Below are positions 16,997-24,335 of a DNA stretch of 46,722 bases, in pieces; the stretch's first letter is position 1; the number at the start of each line of letters is the position of its first letter. Where the stretch lies: assembly GCF_022341425.1 (NCBI RefSeq), contig NZ_JABFUC010000021.1, positions 1-46,722 of the forward strand. The letters run 5' to 3'. The translations under genes and the position numbers were made by a program. Origin of the DNA: Billgrantia campisalis. GTDB taxonomy: Bacteria > Pseudomonadota > Gammaproteobacteria > Pseudomonadales > Halomonadaceae. The notes under the pieces were generated by a model. It saw nothing but the letters and a program-made list of their open reading frames with translations, was not told the DNA's origin and searched no databases.

Positions 16997-17454
16997 GCGC
17001 CACCTCCCATCACATGACGGACGACATAGACGGTGACGATGGCACAGACCAGAAAGGTCACAGTCGCCACCATAGAGCGCGGCGACAGCCGGGAGAGGCC
17101 GCAGACGCCGTGGCCGCTGGTACAGCCGCTGCCAAGCCCGGTGCCCATGCCCACCAGCACCCCGGCCAGCAGCATCAGCCCCACCCCGCCGGCCGGGGCC
17201 CCGACCACCTCGCCGGGGGCGCCGGCCACATTGCCCAGGCCGCCGCCCAGGGCCATCAACAGCAGCGGACCGCTGATCAGGCCCAGCACGAAGGCCACCC
17301 GCCAGGCGCTGTCGCCCTTGGGGCGCATGGTGATGAGATTGCCGACGATGCCGCTGATGCCGGCGATACGGCCGAGAGTTGCCATCAGCCAGATGGCGGA
17401 GAGTCCGATCAGCACGCCGCCGACCAGCCCCTGTAGGCTTGCGATCCAATCCAC
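16993..17454 (-). CDS. YeeE/YedE-type membrane protein, first half
   Basis: A 153-residue membrane protein with four to five helices and the conserved pore motif GSGCTSGHGVCGLSRLS carrying two cysteines, diagnostic for YeeE/YedE sulfur-compound transporters. The start is a GTG at 17452-17454 with GGAGG about 9 bp upstream. It is translated just before its partner half with a 4-bp overlap. It lies 56 bp after sulP in the same orientation; pairs of these half-transporters commonly accompany Blh/persulfide dioxygenase genes under BigR or related ArsR-family control. Confidence 0.92.
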   Translation of the reverse strand: MDWIASLQGLVGGVLIGLSAIWLMATLGRIAGISGIVGNLITMRPKGDSAWRVAFVLGLISGPLLLMALGGGLGNVAGAPGEVVGAPAGGVGLMLLAGVLVGMGTGLGSGCTSGHGVCGLSRLSPRSMVATVTFLVCAIVTVYVVRHVMGGGA

Positions 17455-17510
17455 GTTTAGGTTCCTCCAGAATCAGTATCAGTGTGTTTTTTTTGCGTCA
17501 CAGCGGTCTT

Positions 17511-19277
17511 TTAGATTGGCTTAATGGGCGTGCCGACCGGCTGGCCGCAGCGCGCGCCCATGCCCGACTCGGCCCCGTGCAGAGAGCGCCAGGCATCGAA
17601 GGTGCTCAGAAACACCCGACCGGTCAGTTCGTGGCAGAAGGCGGTGTGCTGCAGCCGGTCCATCACCGGTCCCTTGACCTCGGCGAGGTGCAGCGACACC
17701 CCGGCATCCTTGAGCCGCGCACAGATCACCTCCAGGCTCTCCAGCGCCGAGGCGTCGATGACATTGACCGCCTGACAGGCCAGCACGATGTGCTGAAGGC
17801 TCGGCTGGCGCGCTGCCAGCGCCATCACGGTGTCTTCCAGGTAGCGGGCGTTGGCGAAGTAGAGGCTCTCGTCGACGCGCAGAATCGCCAGCCGTTCGTC
17901 GGTCTCCACCTGATGGCGCTGCACGTTGCGAAAGTGCTCGGTGCCGGGCACCCGCCCCACCACCGCACTGTGCGGACGGCTGGTGTAGTAGAGATGCAGC
18001 GCCAGCGACAGGACCACCCCGGCCAGGATGCCGCTCTCGACCCCGCTAACCAGGGTGACCGCGATGGTCACCAGCATGGCCGCGGCGTCGCAGCGGGAGT
18101 AGCCCCAGGTGCGCCGGATGGCCGCCAGGTCCACCAGCGACAGCACCGCCACGATGATGGTGGCCGCCAGGGTGGCGATGGGCAGATAGGCGATCAGCGG
18201 CGTGAGCAGCAGTGCCGCCGCACCGATGCCCACGGCGGTGAAGGCCCCGGCCGCCGGGGTCTCGGCGCCGGCGTCGAAATTGACCACCGAGCGAGCGAAA
18301 CCGCCGGTCACCGGCATGCCGCCGGTGAACGATGCGGCAATGTTAGACGTGCCAAGCCCTACCAGCTCCTGGTCCGGGTCGATGCGCTGGCGGCGCTTGG
18401 CGGCGAGCGTCTGGCCCACCGACACCGACTCGACGAAGCCGATGACGCTGATCAGCAGGGCGGCCATGAACAGCTCGCGCCACAGCTGCAGCTCGACACC
18501 CGGCAGGGTCAGCGGCGGCAGGCCCGCGGGCACCTCGCCCACCACGGCGACGCCGAGTTCGTCCAGTCCCAGCCACCAGGTGGCAAGCGTGGTCACCGCC
18601 ACGGCGAGAATCGGCGCGGCCTTGGTGAGCATGTCCGCCGGCCGTGCCGGCACGCCGAGCTTGACCAGCCCGCCCTTGAGCCAGCGCCGTGCGGCATAGA
18701 GAAACGCCAGCACGGAGACACCGATCGCCAGGGTCGGGGCATTCACCCCGCCCAGGCTCGCGGCCAGGCTCGCCCCCAGCTCCAGCAGGTTATGGCCGGC
18801 GGCCTCCACCCCCAGCACATGCTTGAGCTGGCCGGCGGCGATGATCAGGCCGGTGGCGGTGATAAAACCCGAGATCACCGGGTGGCTGAGAAAATTGGCC
18901 AGAAACCCCAGCCGCGCCACCCCCATCAAGGTGAGAATCAGCCCCGACATCAGCGCCAGCACCAGGGCAGCGCCGAGATATTCCGGCGTCCCCTGGGGCG
19001 CCACCTGTCCCACCGCGGCCGCGGTCATCAGCGAGACTACCGCCACCGGCCCCACCGCCAGGGTGCGGCTGGTGCCGAAGATCGCGTAGATCACCAGCGG
19101 CGCAATGCTGGCGTAGAGCCCCACCTCCGGCGGTAGCCCGGCCAGCATGGCGTAGGCCAGCGACTGCGGGATCAGCATGATGGTGACGATCACCGCCGCC
19201 AACAGGTCGCTGCCCAGCGTGCGTCGGCCATAACCGGGCAACCACTGCAGGATGGGCAGGTAGCGCTTGGGGTTCAT
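17511..19277 (-). CDS. SulP-family anion (sulfate-type) transporter with STAS domain
   Basis: A 588-residue inner-membrane transporter. The N-terminal region (about 20-420) has ten or more hydrophobic segments and family motifs such as VTIMLIPQSLAYAMLAGLPPEVGLYAS near the start and GLTSF-type GLGTSNIAASFTGGMPVTGGFARS. The C-terminal cytosolic STAS domain (about 445-560) ends the protein. SulP proteins carry sulfate, bicarbonate or other anions; the substrate is not set by sequence alone. Its place between DUF442 (3 bp) and YeeE/YedE genes suggests export or uptake of sulfate, sulfite or thiosulfate made by sulfide oxidation. Confidence 0.93.
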   Translation of the reverse strand: MNPKRYLPILQWLPGYGRRTLGSDLLAAVIVTIMLIPQSLAYAMLAGLPPEVGLYASIAPLVIYAIFGTSRTLAVGPVAVVSLMTAAAVGQVAPQGTPEYLGAALVLALMSGLILTLMGVARLGFLANFLSHPVISGFITATGLIIAAGQLKHVLGVEAAGHNLLELGASLAASLGGVNAPTLAIGVSVLAFLYAARRWLKGGLVKLGVPARPADMLTKAAPILAVAVTTLATWWLGLDELGVAVVGEVPAGLPPLTLPGVELQLWRELFMAALLISVIGFVESVSVGQTLAAKRRQRIDPDQELVGLGTSNIAASFTGGMPVTGGFARSVVNFDAGAETPAAGAFTAVGIGAAALLLTPLIAYLPIATLAATIIVAVLSLVDLAAIRRTWGYSRCDAAAMLVTIAVTLVSGVESGILAGVVLSLALHLYYTSRPHSAVVGRVPGTEHFRNVQRHQVETDERLAILRVDESLYFANARYLEDTVMALAARQPSLQHIVLACQAVNVIDASALESLEVICARLKDAGVSLHLAEVKGPVMDRLQHTAFCHELTGRVFLSTFDAWRSLHGAESGMGARCGQPVGTPIKPI

Positions 19278-19280
19278 CGA

Positions 19281-19715
19281 TCAGCGCTTCCCGGCAGCGG
19301 CTTCCAGCAGCGGACGGCGCTCCTCGAGATCGTGGCCCGCGGCGCGGGCCGCGGCCAGCAGCGCCGGAATGTCGCAGGACTCGCCCTGGCTACGGGCATG
19401 GGCCCAGAGGTGGACGGCACGCTTGCCGGTTCGGCAGAAGGCCAGAACCGGCGCGGGCAGGCTGCCCAGCGCCTCACCGAAGGCCTCGATATCGGCCTCG
19501 CTGTACTCGCCCGGAGTCACCGGGATGCAGCGCCACGCCAGGCCCAGTTTGGCGGCCTTCTCGCGCAGGGCGCGGTCGTCCGGATGATCCTCGGCCTCGC
19601 CCGGGCGACGGTTGCAGATCACCGCACGGAAGCCGCGCCGGGCGACTTCCTCCAGATCGGCAGGGGTCACGGCATCGGTAATCGCGAAACCGGATTCAAG
19701 CTGATGAATCTGCAT
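19281..19715 (-). CDS. TIGR01244-type sulfurtransferase-like protein (DUF442, Blh N-domain)
   Basis: A 144-residue protein of the DUF442 family, found as the N-terminal domain of beta-lactamase-like hydrolase Blh. The active-site loop is FCRTGKRA with Cys94 and an Arg four residues later, resembling rhodanese and phosphatase CX4-5R loops. Family N-terminal pattern VTPADLEEVARRGFRAVICNRRPGE is present. Here the domain is a stand-alone gene immediately after the persulfide-dioxygenase-like gene (20 bp) and before sulP (3 bp), so the two Blh halves are encoded separately but co-transcribed. Confidence 0.9.
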   Translation of the reverse strand: MQIHQLESGFAITDAVTPADLEEVARRGFRAVICNRRPGEAEDHPDDRALREKAAKLGLAWRCIPVTPGEYSEADIEAFGEALGSLPAPVLAFCRTGKRAVHLWAHARSQGESCDIPALLAAARAAGHDLEERRPLLEAAAGKR

Positions 19716-19735
19716 GGCTTTGTCTCCTGACCAGC

Positions 19736-20602
19736 TCAGAACTTGTTGATCGGCACCTTGAGGTAGACCTGGCCGTTGTCCTCGGCGGGCGGCATATGGC
19801 CGGCGCGCATGTTGACCTGTACCGAAGGGATGATCAGCTTCGGCATGTCGAGGGTGGCGTCACGCTCGGTGCGCATCTTCACGAACGCCTCCTCGCTGGT
19901 GCCCTCGTGGACATGCACGTTGTGAGCGCGCTGTTCGGCCACGCTGGTCTCATGCTGGTAGGTTTCGCGACCCGGCGCCCTGTAGTCGTGACACAGGAAC
20001 AGCCGCGTCTCTTCCGGCAGGGCCAGCACCTTCTGGATGGAACGGTAGAGGGTGCGGGCATCACCGCCGGGGAAGTCGCAGCGGGCGGTGCCGTAATCGG
20101 GCATGAAGAGGGTATCGCCGACGAAGGCGGCATCGCCGATCACGTAGGTCAAACAGGCCGGGGTGTGGCCCGGGGTGTGCAACACCTGCCCCTCCAGGTT
20201 GCCGATGGTGAAGGTGTCGCCCTCCTCGAAGAGGCGGTCGAACTGGCTGCCGTCACGGGCGAACTCGGTGCCGGCGTTGAACGCCTTGCCGAAGACATCC
20301 TGCACCACGGTGATCTTGGCACCGATGCCGGTCTTGCCCCCCAGCTGCTCGTGCAGGTAGGGCGCGGCGGAGAGGTGGTCGGCGTGGACATGGGTCTCGA
20401 GGATCCACTCCACTTCCAGGCCGCTATCGCGCACGAAGGCGATGATCTCGTCGGCGGAGCGCACGTCGGTACGCCCGGCGGCGTAGTCGAAGTCGAGCAC
20501 CGAGTCGAGGATGGCGCAAGACTGGCTGTCGGGGTCCTGCACCACATAGCTGAAGGTATTGGTGGGCTCGTCGAAGAAGTGGGTCACGATGGGATGGGAC
20601 AT
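19736..20602 (-). CDS. Persulfide-dioxygenase-like metallo-beta-lactamase protein (Blh/ETHE1 type)
   Basis: A 288-residue metallo-beta-lactamase-fold protein. Metal ligands are visible in HVHADH (71-76), LHTPGHTPACL, VGDTLFMPDYG and the CHDYRAPGR motif typical of ETHE1/Blh persulfide dioxygenases, which oxidise glutathione persulfide to sulfite with a mononuclear iron. The ATG at 20600-20602 has GGAGG at 9-bp spacing. It is the first gene of a five-gene minus-strand operon (with DUF442, SulP and the YeeE/YedE halves), whose content fits sulfide detoxification. No ArsR-family regulator (BigR/SqrR) lies next to it. Confidence 0.92.
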   Translation of the reverse strand: MSHPIVTHFFDEPTNTFSYVVQDPDSQSCAILDSVLDFDYAAGRTDVRSADEIIAFVRDSGLEVEWILETHVHADHLSAAPYLHEQLGGKTGIGAKITVVQDVFGKAFNAGTEFARDGSQFDRLFEEGDTFTIGNLEGQVLHTPGHTPACLTYVIGDAAFVGDTLFMPDYGTARCDFPGGDARTLYRSIQKVLALPEETRLFLCHDYRAPGRETYQHETSVAEQRAHNVHVHEGTSEEAFVKMRTERDATLDMPKLIIPSVQVNMRAGHMPPAEDNGQVYLKVPINKF

Positions 20603-20646
20603 GGGAAGCGGCCTCCGTCGATGTCATGACTTCCGGATATGGACAA

Positions 20647-20675
20647 AGCATAGACCAACTTTGGTTCTAACGAAA
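20647..20675 (-). promoter_or_regulatory. Candidate regulated promoter of the persulfide/sulfur operon
   Basis: On the minus strand TTTCGT (20670-20675) and TATGCT (20647-20652) are separated by 17 bp, a weak -35 with a fair -10, 45 bp before the start codon at 20602. The spacer carries the small palindrome ACCAA-CT-TTGGT (20654-20665), in a place where a repressor would block RNA polymerase. Assignment is by eye only. Confidence 0.4.
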
Positions 20676-20691
20676 TACTATTTTGGAATAT

Positions 20692-20748
20692 AAAGACGCC
20701 TTCTTGGCCCAAAGACGCCTTCTTGGCCCAAAGACACCTTCTTGGCCC
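20692..20748. repeat. 19-bp tandem repeat, three copies
   Basis: Three head-to-tail copies of AAAGACGCCTTCTTGGCCC (20692-20710, 20711-20729, 20730-20748). The third differs by one base (CACC for CGCC). They lie directly upstream of the promoter region of the sulfur operon and join the heptamer array on the other side. Confidence 0.95.
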
Positions 20749-20750
20749 CA

Positions 20751-20813
20751 GAGGCGAGGGGCGAGAGGCGAGGGGCGAGGGGCGAGAGGCGAGGGGCGAG
20801 GGGCGAGGGGCGA
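20751..20813. repeat. Heptamer tandem array GRGGCGA, nine copies
   Basis: Nine contiguous heptamers, six GGGGCGA and three GAGGCGA, without interruption. The array follows the 19-bp repeats after 2 bp. In register with CGAG ends, the unit is GGGCGAG, which shares length and the CGAG core with the GTTCGAG array at the window start. Short open frames through it are artefacts of the repeat. Confidence 0.95.
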
Positions 20814-20834
20814 TATAGAGCGTAGATATAACGC

Positions 20835-20866
20835 ACGAGGCCCACCGCCAGAGCGATGGGCCTCGT
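20835..20866 (-). terminator. Candidate terminator downstream of the DUF2892 gene
   Basis: A perfect 10-bp stem ACGAGGCCCA / TGGGCCTCGT with a 12-base loop, 22 bp past the DUF2892 stop. On the minus strand it is followed by GCGTTATATC, which is not a proper U tract, so termination efficiency is uncertain. Confidence 0.5.
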
Positions 20867-20887
20867 CAACGCAGTAGCGGCTCGCCG

Positions 20888-21085
20888 TTACTTCTTTAGC
20901 TTGCAGGTACTGATACCCAGCAGCCGGTAGGCGGGGCAGAAGTTGAGCAGCCCGGTGGCCAGGGGCAGGATGCCGATCCACCCCCAGGCACCGATGACCC
21001 CAGTAATCGCCAGGCCGGTCAGCAGCGCCCCGATCACGATACGGGCGATCTTGTCGGGGCCGCCGACGTTGCTTTGCATTTCCAT
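20888..21085 (-). CDS. Small DUF2892 (YgaP-type) membrane protein
   Basis: A 65-residue protein of the DUF2892 family. N-terminal RIVIGALLTGLAITG and GWIGILPLATGLLNFCPAYRLLGIS form two hydrophobic helices, the second carrying the conserved cysteine (FCPAYRLLGIST). These small proteins occur alone or fused to rhodanese domains (E. coli YgaP), and often sit in sulfur-related clusters. The ATG at 21083-21085 has GGAGAG 8 bp upstream. It follows the DsrE-like gene by 82 bp and precedes the persulfide operon on the same strand. Confidence 0.85.
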   Translation of the reverse strand: MEMQSNVGGPDKIARIVIGALLTGLAITGVIGAWGWIGILPLATGLLNFCPAYRLLGISTCKLKK

Positions 21086-21167
21086 AATGGCTCTCCTTCA
21101 TGGGCTGGCGCCGCCGAGCCCGACGCCACTCCGGTCGTCAGCGGCTCGGCGGCGCCGGCACAAGGCT

Positions 21168-21641
21168 TCAGAAGCTGTAAACGGGGATCTTCGGGTCGCG
21201 CATCATCTCAGCCATGGGGCCGGGCGCGGCGACGCCGACGCCTTCGCGCAGGTCGTCTTCACCATGATCGCTGTTGGGCAGGTAGATGGCGCAGACATCC
21301 ACGCTGGCGCCCTCGCCCATCAGCATCTGCATGATGCCCTCGGGCGTCACCTGCTCCATGGGGTGGCCCGGCGGGGTATTGATGCCCTCGCTGCTATAGC
21401 CCTCTACGGCCAGGTCGCCGGCGGCGTCGCAGAGCAGAATCTGCAGCTCGGTACCCTGCTGCTGCATGGCGTTGGAGAGAATCATCGCCATGCCCTGGGT
21501 CTGCAGCGAATCGCTGGTGAGAATCACCAGCGCCTTGTCGGCGTCGTGCGCATGGTCGTCGGCACCGTGGCTGTCGGCCAGTGCGGCGCCGGAGAGCCCG
21601 ACAGCGGCGGCGGCAAGCGACACGCATAGCATCTTTTTCAT
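21168..21641 (-). CDS. Secreted DsrE-like protein
   Basis: A 157-residue protein with a clear signal peptide (MKKMLCVSLAAAAVGLSGAALA, cleavage near residue 22), a short His/Asp-rich linker (HGADDHAHDAD) and a domain with DsrE/DsrF character: alternating strands and helices, KALVILTSD at the start, QILLCDAAGD and VDVCAIYLPN each carrying one Cys. DsrE-family proteins carry sulfur as persulfide or bind small ligands. Periplasmic location and its place beside DUF2892 and the persulfide operon suggest a periplasmic sulfur-carrier role; the role is inferred. A strong promoter-like sequence lies upstream. Confidence 0.75.
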   Translation of the reverse strand: MKKMLCVSLAAAAVGLSGAALADSHGADDHAHDADKALVILTSDSLQTQGMAMILSNAMQQQGTELQILLCDAAGDLAVEGYSSEGINTPPGHPMEQVTPEGIMQMLMGEGASVDVCAIYLPNSDHGEDDLREGVGVAAPGPMAEMMRDPKIPVYSF

Positions 21642-21712
21642 AACAAATTCCTATAAGCTAGTAACCAAATAACAAGCCCAAAGGATAGCCATAAACCACA
21701 GTGACAACATGC

Positions 21713-21748
21713 GGCATAGTGTCGCAGCTTGATGTCAGTCAATGACAT
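21713..21748 (-). promoter_or_regulatory. Candidate promoter and operator for the DsrE-like gene
   Basis: On the minus strand TTGACT (21737-21742) and TATGCC (21713-21718) stand 18 bp apart, 72 bp or more upstream of the start codon. A perfect palindrome ATGTCA-GTCAA-TGACAT (21732-21748) covers the -35 box, an arrangement typical of repressor operators. By-eye call. Confidence 0.4.
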
Positions 21749-21791
21749 TGCCCGCCCTGTATGGCCGAGCGCAGGCCGCTTCGTGCGAAGC

Positions 21792-23201
21792 CTAGAGCGG
21801 CACGCTGTCGCCATAGCCGGGAATCTCGGCAGCGATGCCGGCCTCGGCCAGCGCCGCCTGAAGCGCCTGCTGGGCGCCAGGCTCGCCGTGGACCAGATAG
21901 AAGCGGGGGCTGTGGCGAAAGGCGCCGGCCCAGCCGATCAGCTCGGTCTGGCCGGCGTGGGCCGAGAAGCCGCCCAGGGTGTGGACCTTCGCCTTCACCG
22001 GCAGCATCTCACCCAGCACCTTGACCTGCTCGGCGCCATCGACCAGCGAACGCCCCAGGGTGCCGTCGGCCTGGAAGCCGACGATCACCACCCGGGTGCT
22101 GGGCCGGGCCAGGTTGTAGCGGAAATGGTGGATGATGCGCCCGCCGTTGCACATGCCCGCCCCGGCGATGACGATGGCCCCGCCGTGAATACGGTTGATG
22201 GCCATGGACTCCTCCACCGTGCGGGTCATGCGCAGGATCGGCAGGTACTGGCGGGTATCGCCGCTGGCGGCGACGTTGAGCACCTTGAGGTCGTCGGCGT
22301 CCAGCGCTTTGCGTGCCCGGTGGTAGAGCTCGGTGACCTTGATCGCCATGGGGCTGTCGAGAAACACCATCTGCTGGCGCAGCCGCCCCTCATGGTAGAG
22401 CACGCTCAGATGGTAGAGGATCTCCTGGGTGCGCCCCACCGCGAAGGCCGGGATCAGCACGTTGCCCCCCGCCTTATGGGCCTGCTCCAACACCTCGGCG
22501 AACTCCTCCAGGGTCTCGTCCAGGGGGCGGTGGTCACGATCCCCATAGGTGCTCTCCATCAGCACCACATCGGCCTCGTAGACCTTGCCGGGGTCGCGCA
22601 TCAGCACCGAGCTGGGGTTGCCGAGATCTCCCGAGAACACCAGCCGCTTGCTGCGCCCGCCGGAGGGCACGGCGAGCTCGACGATGGCTGAGCCGAGGAT
22701 ATGGCCGGCATCGCGGAACACCAGGGTGGCGCCGCCGGGCAGGTTGACCGGCTGGCCATAGGGGTGGGACTCGCAAAGCGCCAGGGTGCGCGCCACGTCA
22801 CCCAGCTCATAGAGCGGCTCGACCAGCGGCTTGTTGTTGCGCTTGCGCCACTTGTTCTCCCACTCCACGTCCTTGGCCATGATGAAGGCAGCGTCCTGGA
22901 GCATGATCTCCAGCAGGTCGCGGGTGCCCCGGGTGCAGTGGATGGGCCCGCGATAGCCCTCGCGCACCAGTTTGGGGAGAAGTCCCGAGTGATCCAAGTG
23001 GCCGTGGGAGATCACCACCGCGTCGAGCTCCCCGGCCAGACGGCCGAAAGGCCTGGCGTTGGCCTCGTCGGCATCGCTGCCGCCCTGGTGCAGCCCGCAC
23101 TCCAGCAGCAGCTTCTTCGGGCCACCGTCGCCGTCCGTCTCGATCAGGTAGCGCGAGCCGGTGACTTCCTTCACCGCCCCCTGGAAGGTCAATGTCGACA
23201 T
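21792..23201 (-). CDS. Metallo-beta-lactamase / beta-CASP nuclease-like protein
   Basis: A 469-residue protein of the RNA-processing beta-CASP group (CPSF73-like). The metal motif HGHLDH is at 66-71. It also has the DAGHILGSAIVEL motif, FSGDLG, the beta-CASP region with PAFAVGRTQEILY and AGAGMCNGGRI, and the C-terminal FSAHAGQTELI His motif, followed by a short KH-less tail. Members in bacteria are endo- or exoribonucleases; the target here is unknown. The ATG at 23199-23201 was chosen because STLTFQGAVKEVTGSRYLIE is the family start. It follows galE by 88 bp on the same strand. Confidence 0.93.
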   Translation of the reverse strand: MSTLTFQGAVKEVTGSRYLIETDGDGGPKKLLLECGLHQGGSDADEANARPFGRLAGELDAVVISHGHLDHSGLLPKLVREGYRGPIHCTRGTRDLLEIMLQDAAFIMAKDVEWENKWRKRNNKPLVEPLYELGDVARTLALCESHPYGQPVNLPGGATLVFRDAGHILGSAIVELAVPSGGRSKRLVFSGDLGNPSSVLMRDPGKVYEADVVLMESTYGDRDHRPLDETLEEFAEVLEQAHKAGGNVLIPAFAVGRTQEILYHLSVLYHEGRLRQQMVFLDSPMAIKVTELYHRARKALDADDLKVLNVAASGDTRQYLPILRMTRTVEESMAINRIHGGAIVIAGAGMCNGGRIIHHFRYNLARPSTRVVIVGFQADGTLGRSLVDGAEQVKVLGEMLPVKAKVHTLGGFSAHAGQTELIGWAGAFRHSPRFYLVHGEPGAQQALQAALAEAGIAAEIPGYGDSVPL

Positions 23202-23289
23202 GGGGTCTCGTCCTTGCCCGTGGCTTGATGATGCCTTCAGCATAACGGACAAGAGCGAGCAGGCGTAGCGGGAGATCGGCGCCGCCGGA

Positions 23290-24297
23290 TCAGTAGCCCT
23301 CGGGGTTGGCAGACTGCCAGCGCCAGGTGTCGGCCACCATCTCGTCGAGCCCGCGGCGCGCCTTCCAGCCCAGCTCCCGCTCGGCCTTGCCGGCATCCGC
23401 CCAGAACGCCGGCAGATCGCCTGCCCGACGCGAAGCGAAACGATAGGCCACCGCCCGGCCGGTGACCCGCTGAAAGGTCTCCACCATCTTCAGCACCGAG
23501 CAGGCCCTGCCGCTCCCCAGGTTGTAGACGTGAACCCCCGGCGAGCCCGCCCGCTCCAGGGCCAACAGGTGCCCCTGGGCGAGATCCACCACGTGCAGAT
23601 AGTCGCGCTCGCAGGTGCCGTCACGGGTAGGGTAGTCGCTGCCAAAGATCTCCAGCGCCTCACGGCGCCCCACCGCCACCTGGCTGATGAACGGCATCAG
23701 ATTATTGGGGATGCCACGGGGATCCTCGCCGATCCGCCCGGAGGGGTGGGCACCGATGGGGTTGAAGTAGCGCAGCAGCACCACCGACCAGCGGGGGTCG
23801 GCGACCTGCAGGTCCTCGAGCAGGGTCTCGACCATGGCCTTGGAGGTACCGTAGGGATTGGCGGTGGTGCCACGGGGCAGGGTTTCCACATAGGGCACCG
23901 GCGCCCCGGCACCGTAAACCGTGGCCGAGGAGCTGAACACCAGCCGATACACCCCCGCCGCCGCCATGGCCTGACACAGCACCAGGGTGCCGTGCACGTT
24001 GTTGTCGTAGTAGGCCAGCGGCCGCTCGACGCTCTCGCCAACCGCCTTGAGGCCGGCGAAGTGCATCACCGCCTCGATGGCATGGTCGGCAAACAGCGCA
24101 TCGAGCAGCGCCCGGTCGCGAACATCGCCCTGGCAAAACGCCAGCGGCTTGCCGGCCAACGACTCAACCCGTGTCAGTGCCTCTGCCGATCCGTTGCACA
24201 GGTTGTCGAGCACCACCACCTGATGGCCCGCCTCCAGCAACTCCAGCACTGCATGCGAGCCGATATAGCCCGCCCCGCCGGTCACCAGCACACGCAT
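23290..24297 (-). CDS. galE: UDP-glucose 4-epimerase
   Basis: A 335-residue short-chain dehydrogenase-type epimerase interconverting UDP-glucose and UDP-galactose (possibly the N-acetyl forms). NAD-binding GGAGYIGSH (7-15), Ser122-124 in FSSSATVYG and the catalytic YxxxK (Tyr149-Lys153) are present. Length is normal (338 in E. coli). The ATG at 24295-24297 follows a GGGGG ribosome site; an in-frame ATG 24 bp upstream has none. It lies 38 bp after the O-antigen-ligase-type gene, so it probably supplies sugar nucleotide for surface polysaccharide. Confidence 0.96.
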   Translation of the reverse strand: MRVLVTGGAGYIGSHAVLELLEAGHQVVVLDNLCNGSAEALTRVESLAGKPLAFCQGDVRDRALLDALFADHAIEAVMHFAGLKAVGESVERPLAYYDNNVHGTLVLCQAMAAAGVYRLVFSSSATVYGAGAPVPYVETLPRGTTANPYGTSKAMVETLLEDLQVADPRWSVVLLRYFNPIGAHPSGRIGEDPRGIPNNLMPFISQVAVGRREALEIFGSDYPTRDGTCERDYLHVVDLAQGHLLALERAGSPGVHVYNLGSGRACSVLKMVETFQRVTGRAVAYRFASRRAGDLPAFWADAGKAERELGWKARRGLDEMVADTWRWQSANPEGY

Positions 24298-24335
24298 CGT
24301 GTCTGCCCCCTTTTTTGCCATGGCGATTGGCGGCG

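Noticed and set aside
20678..20877. Short frames on both strands across the tandem repeats (heptapeptide SPLAPRL pattern)
   Set aside because: Produced by the 7-bp and 19-bp repeats; no ribosome site, and the frames overlap the hairpin.
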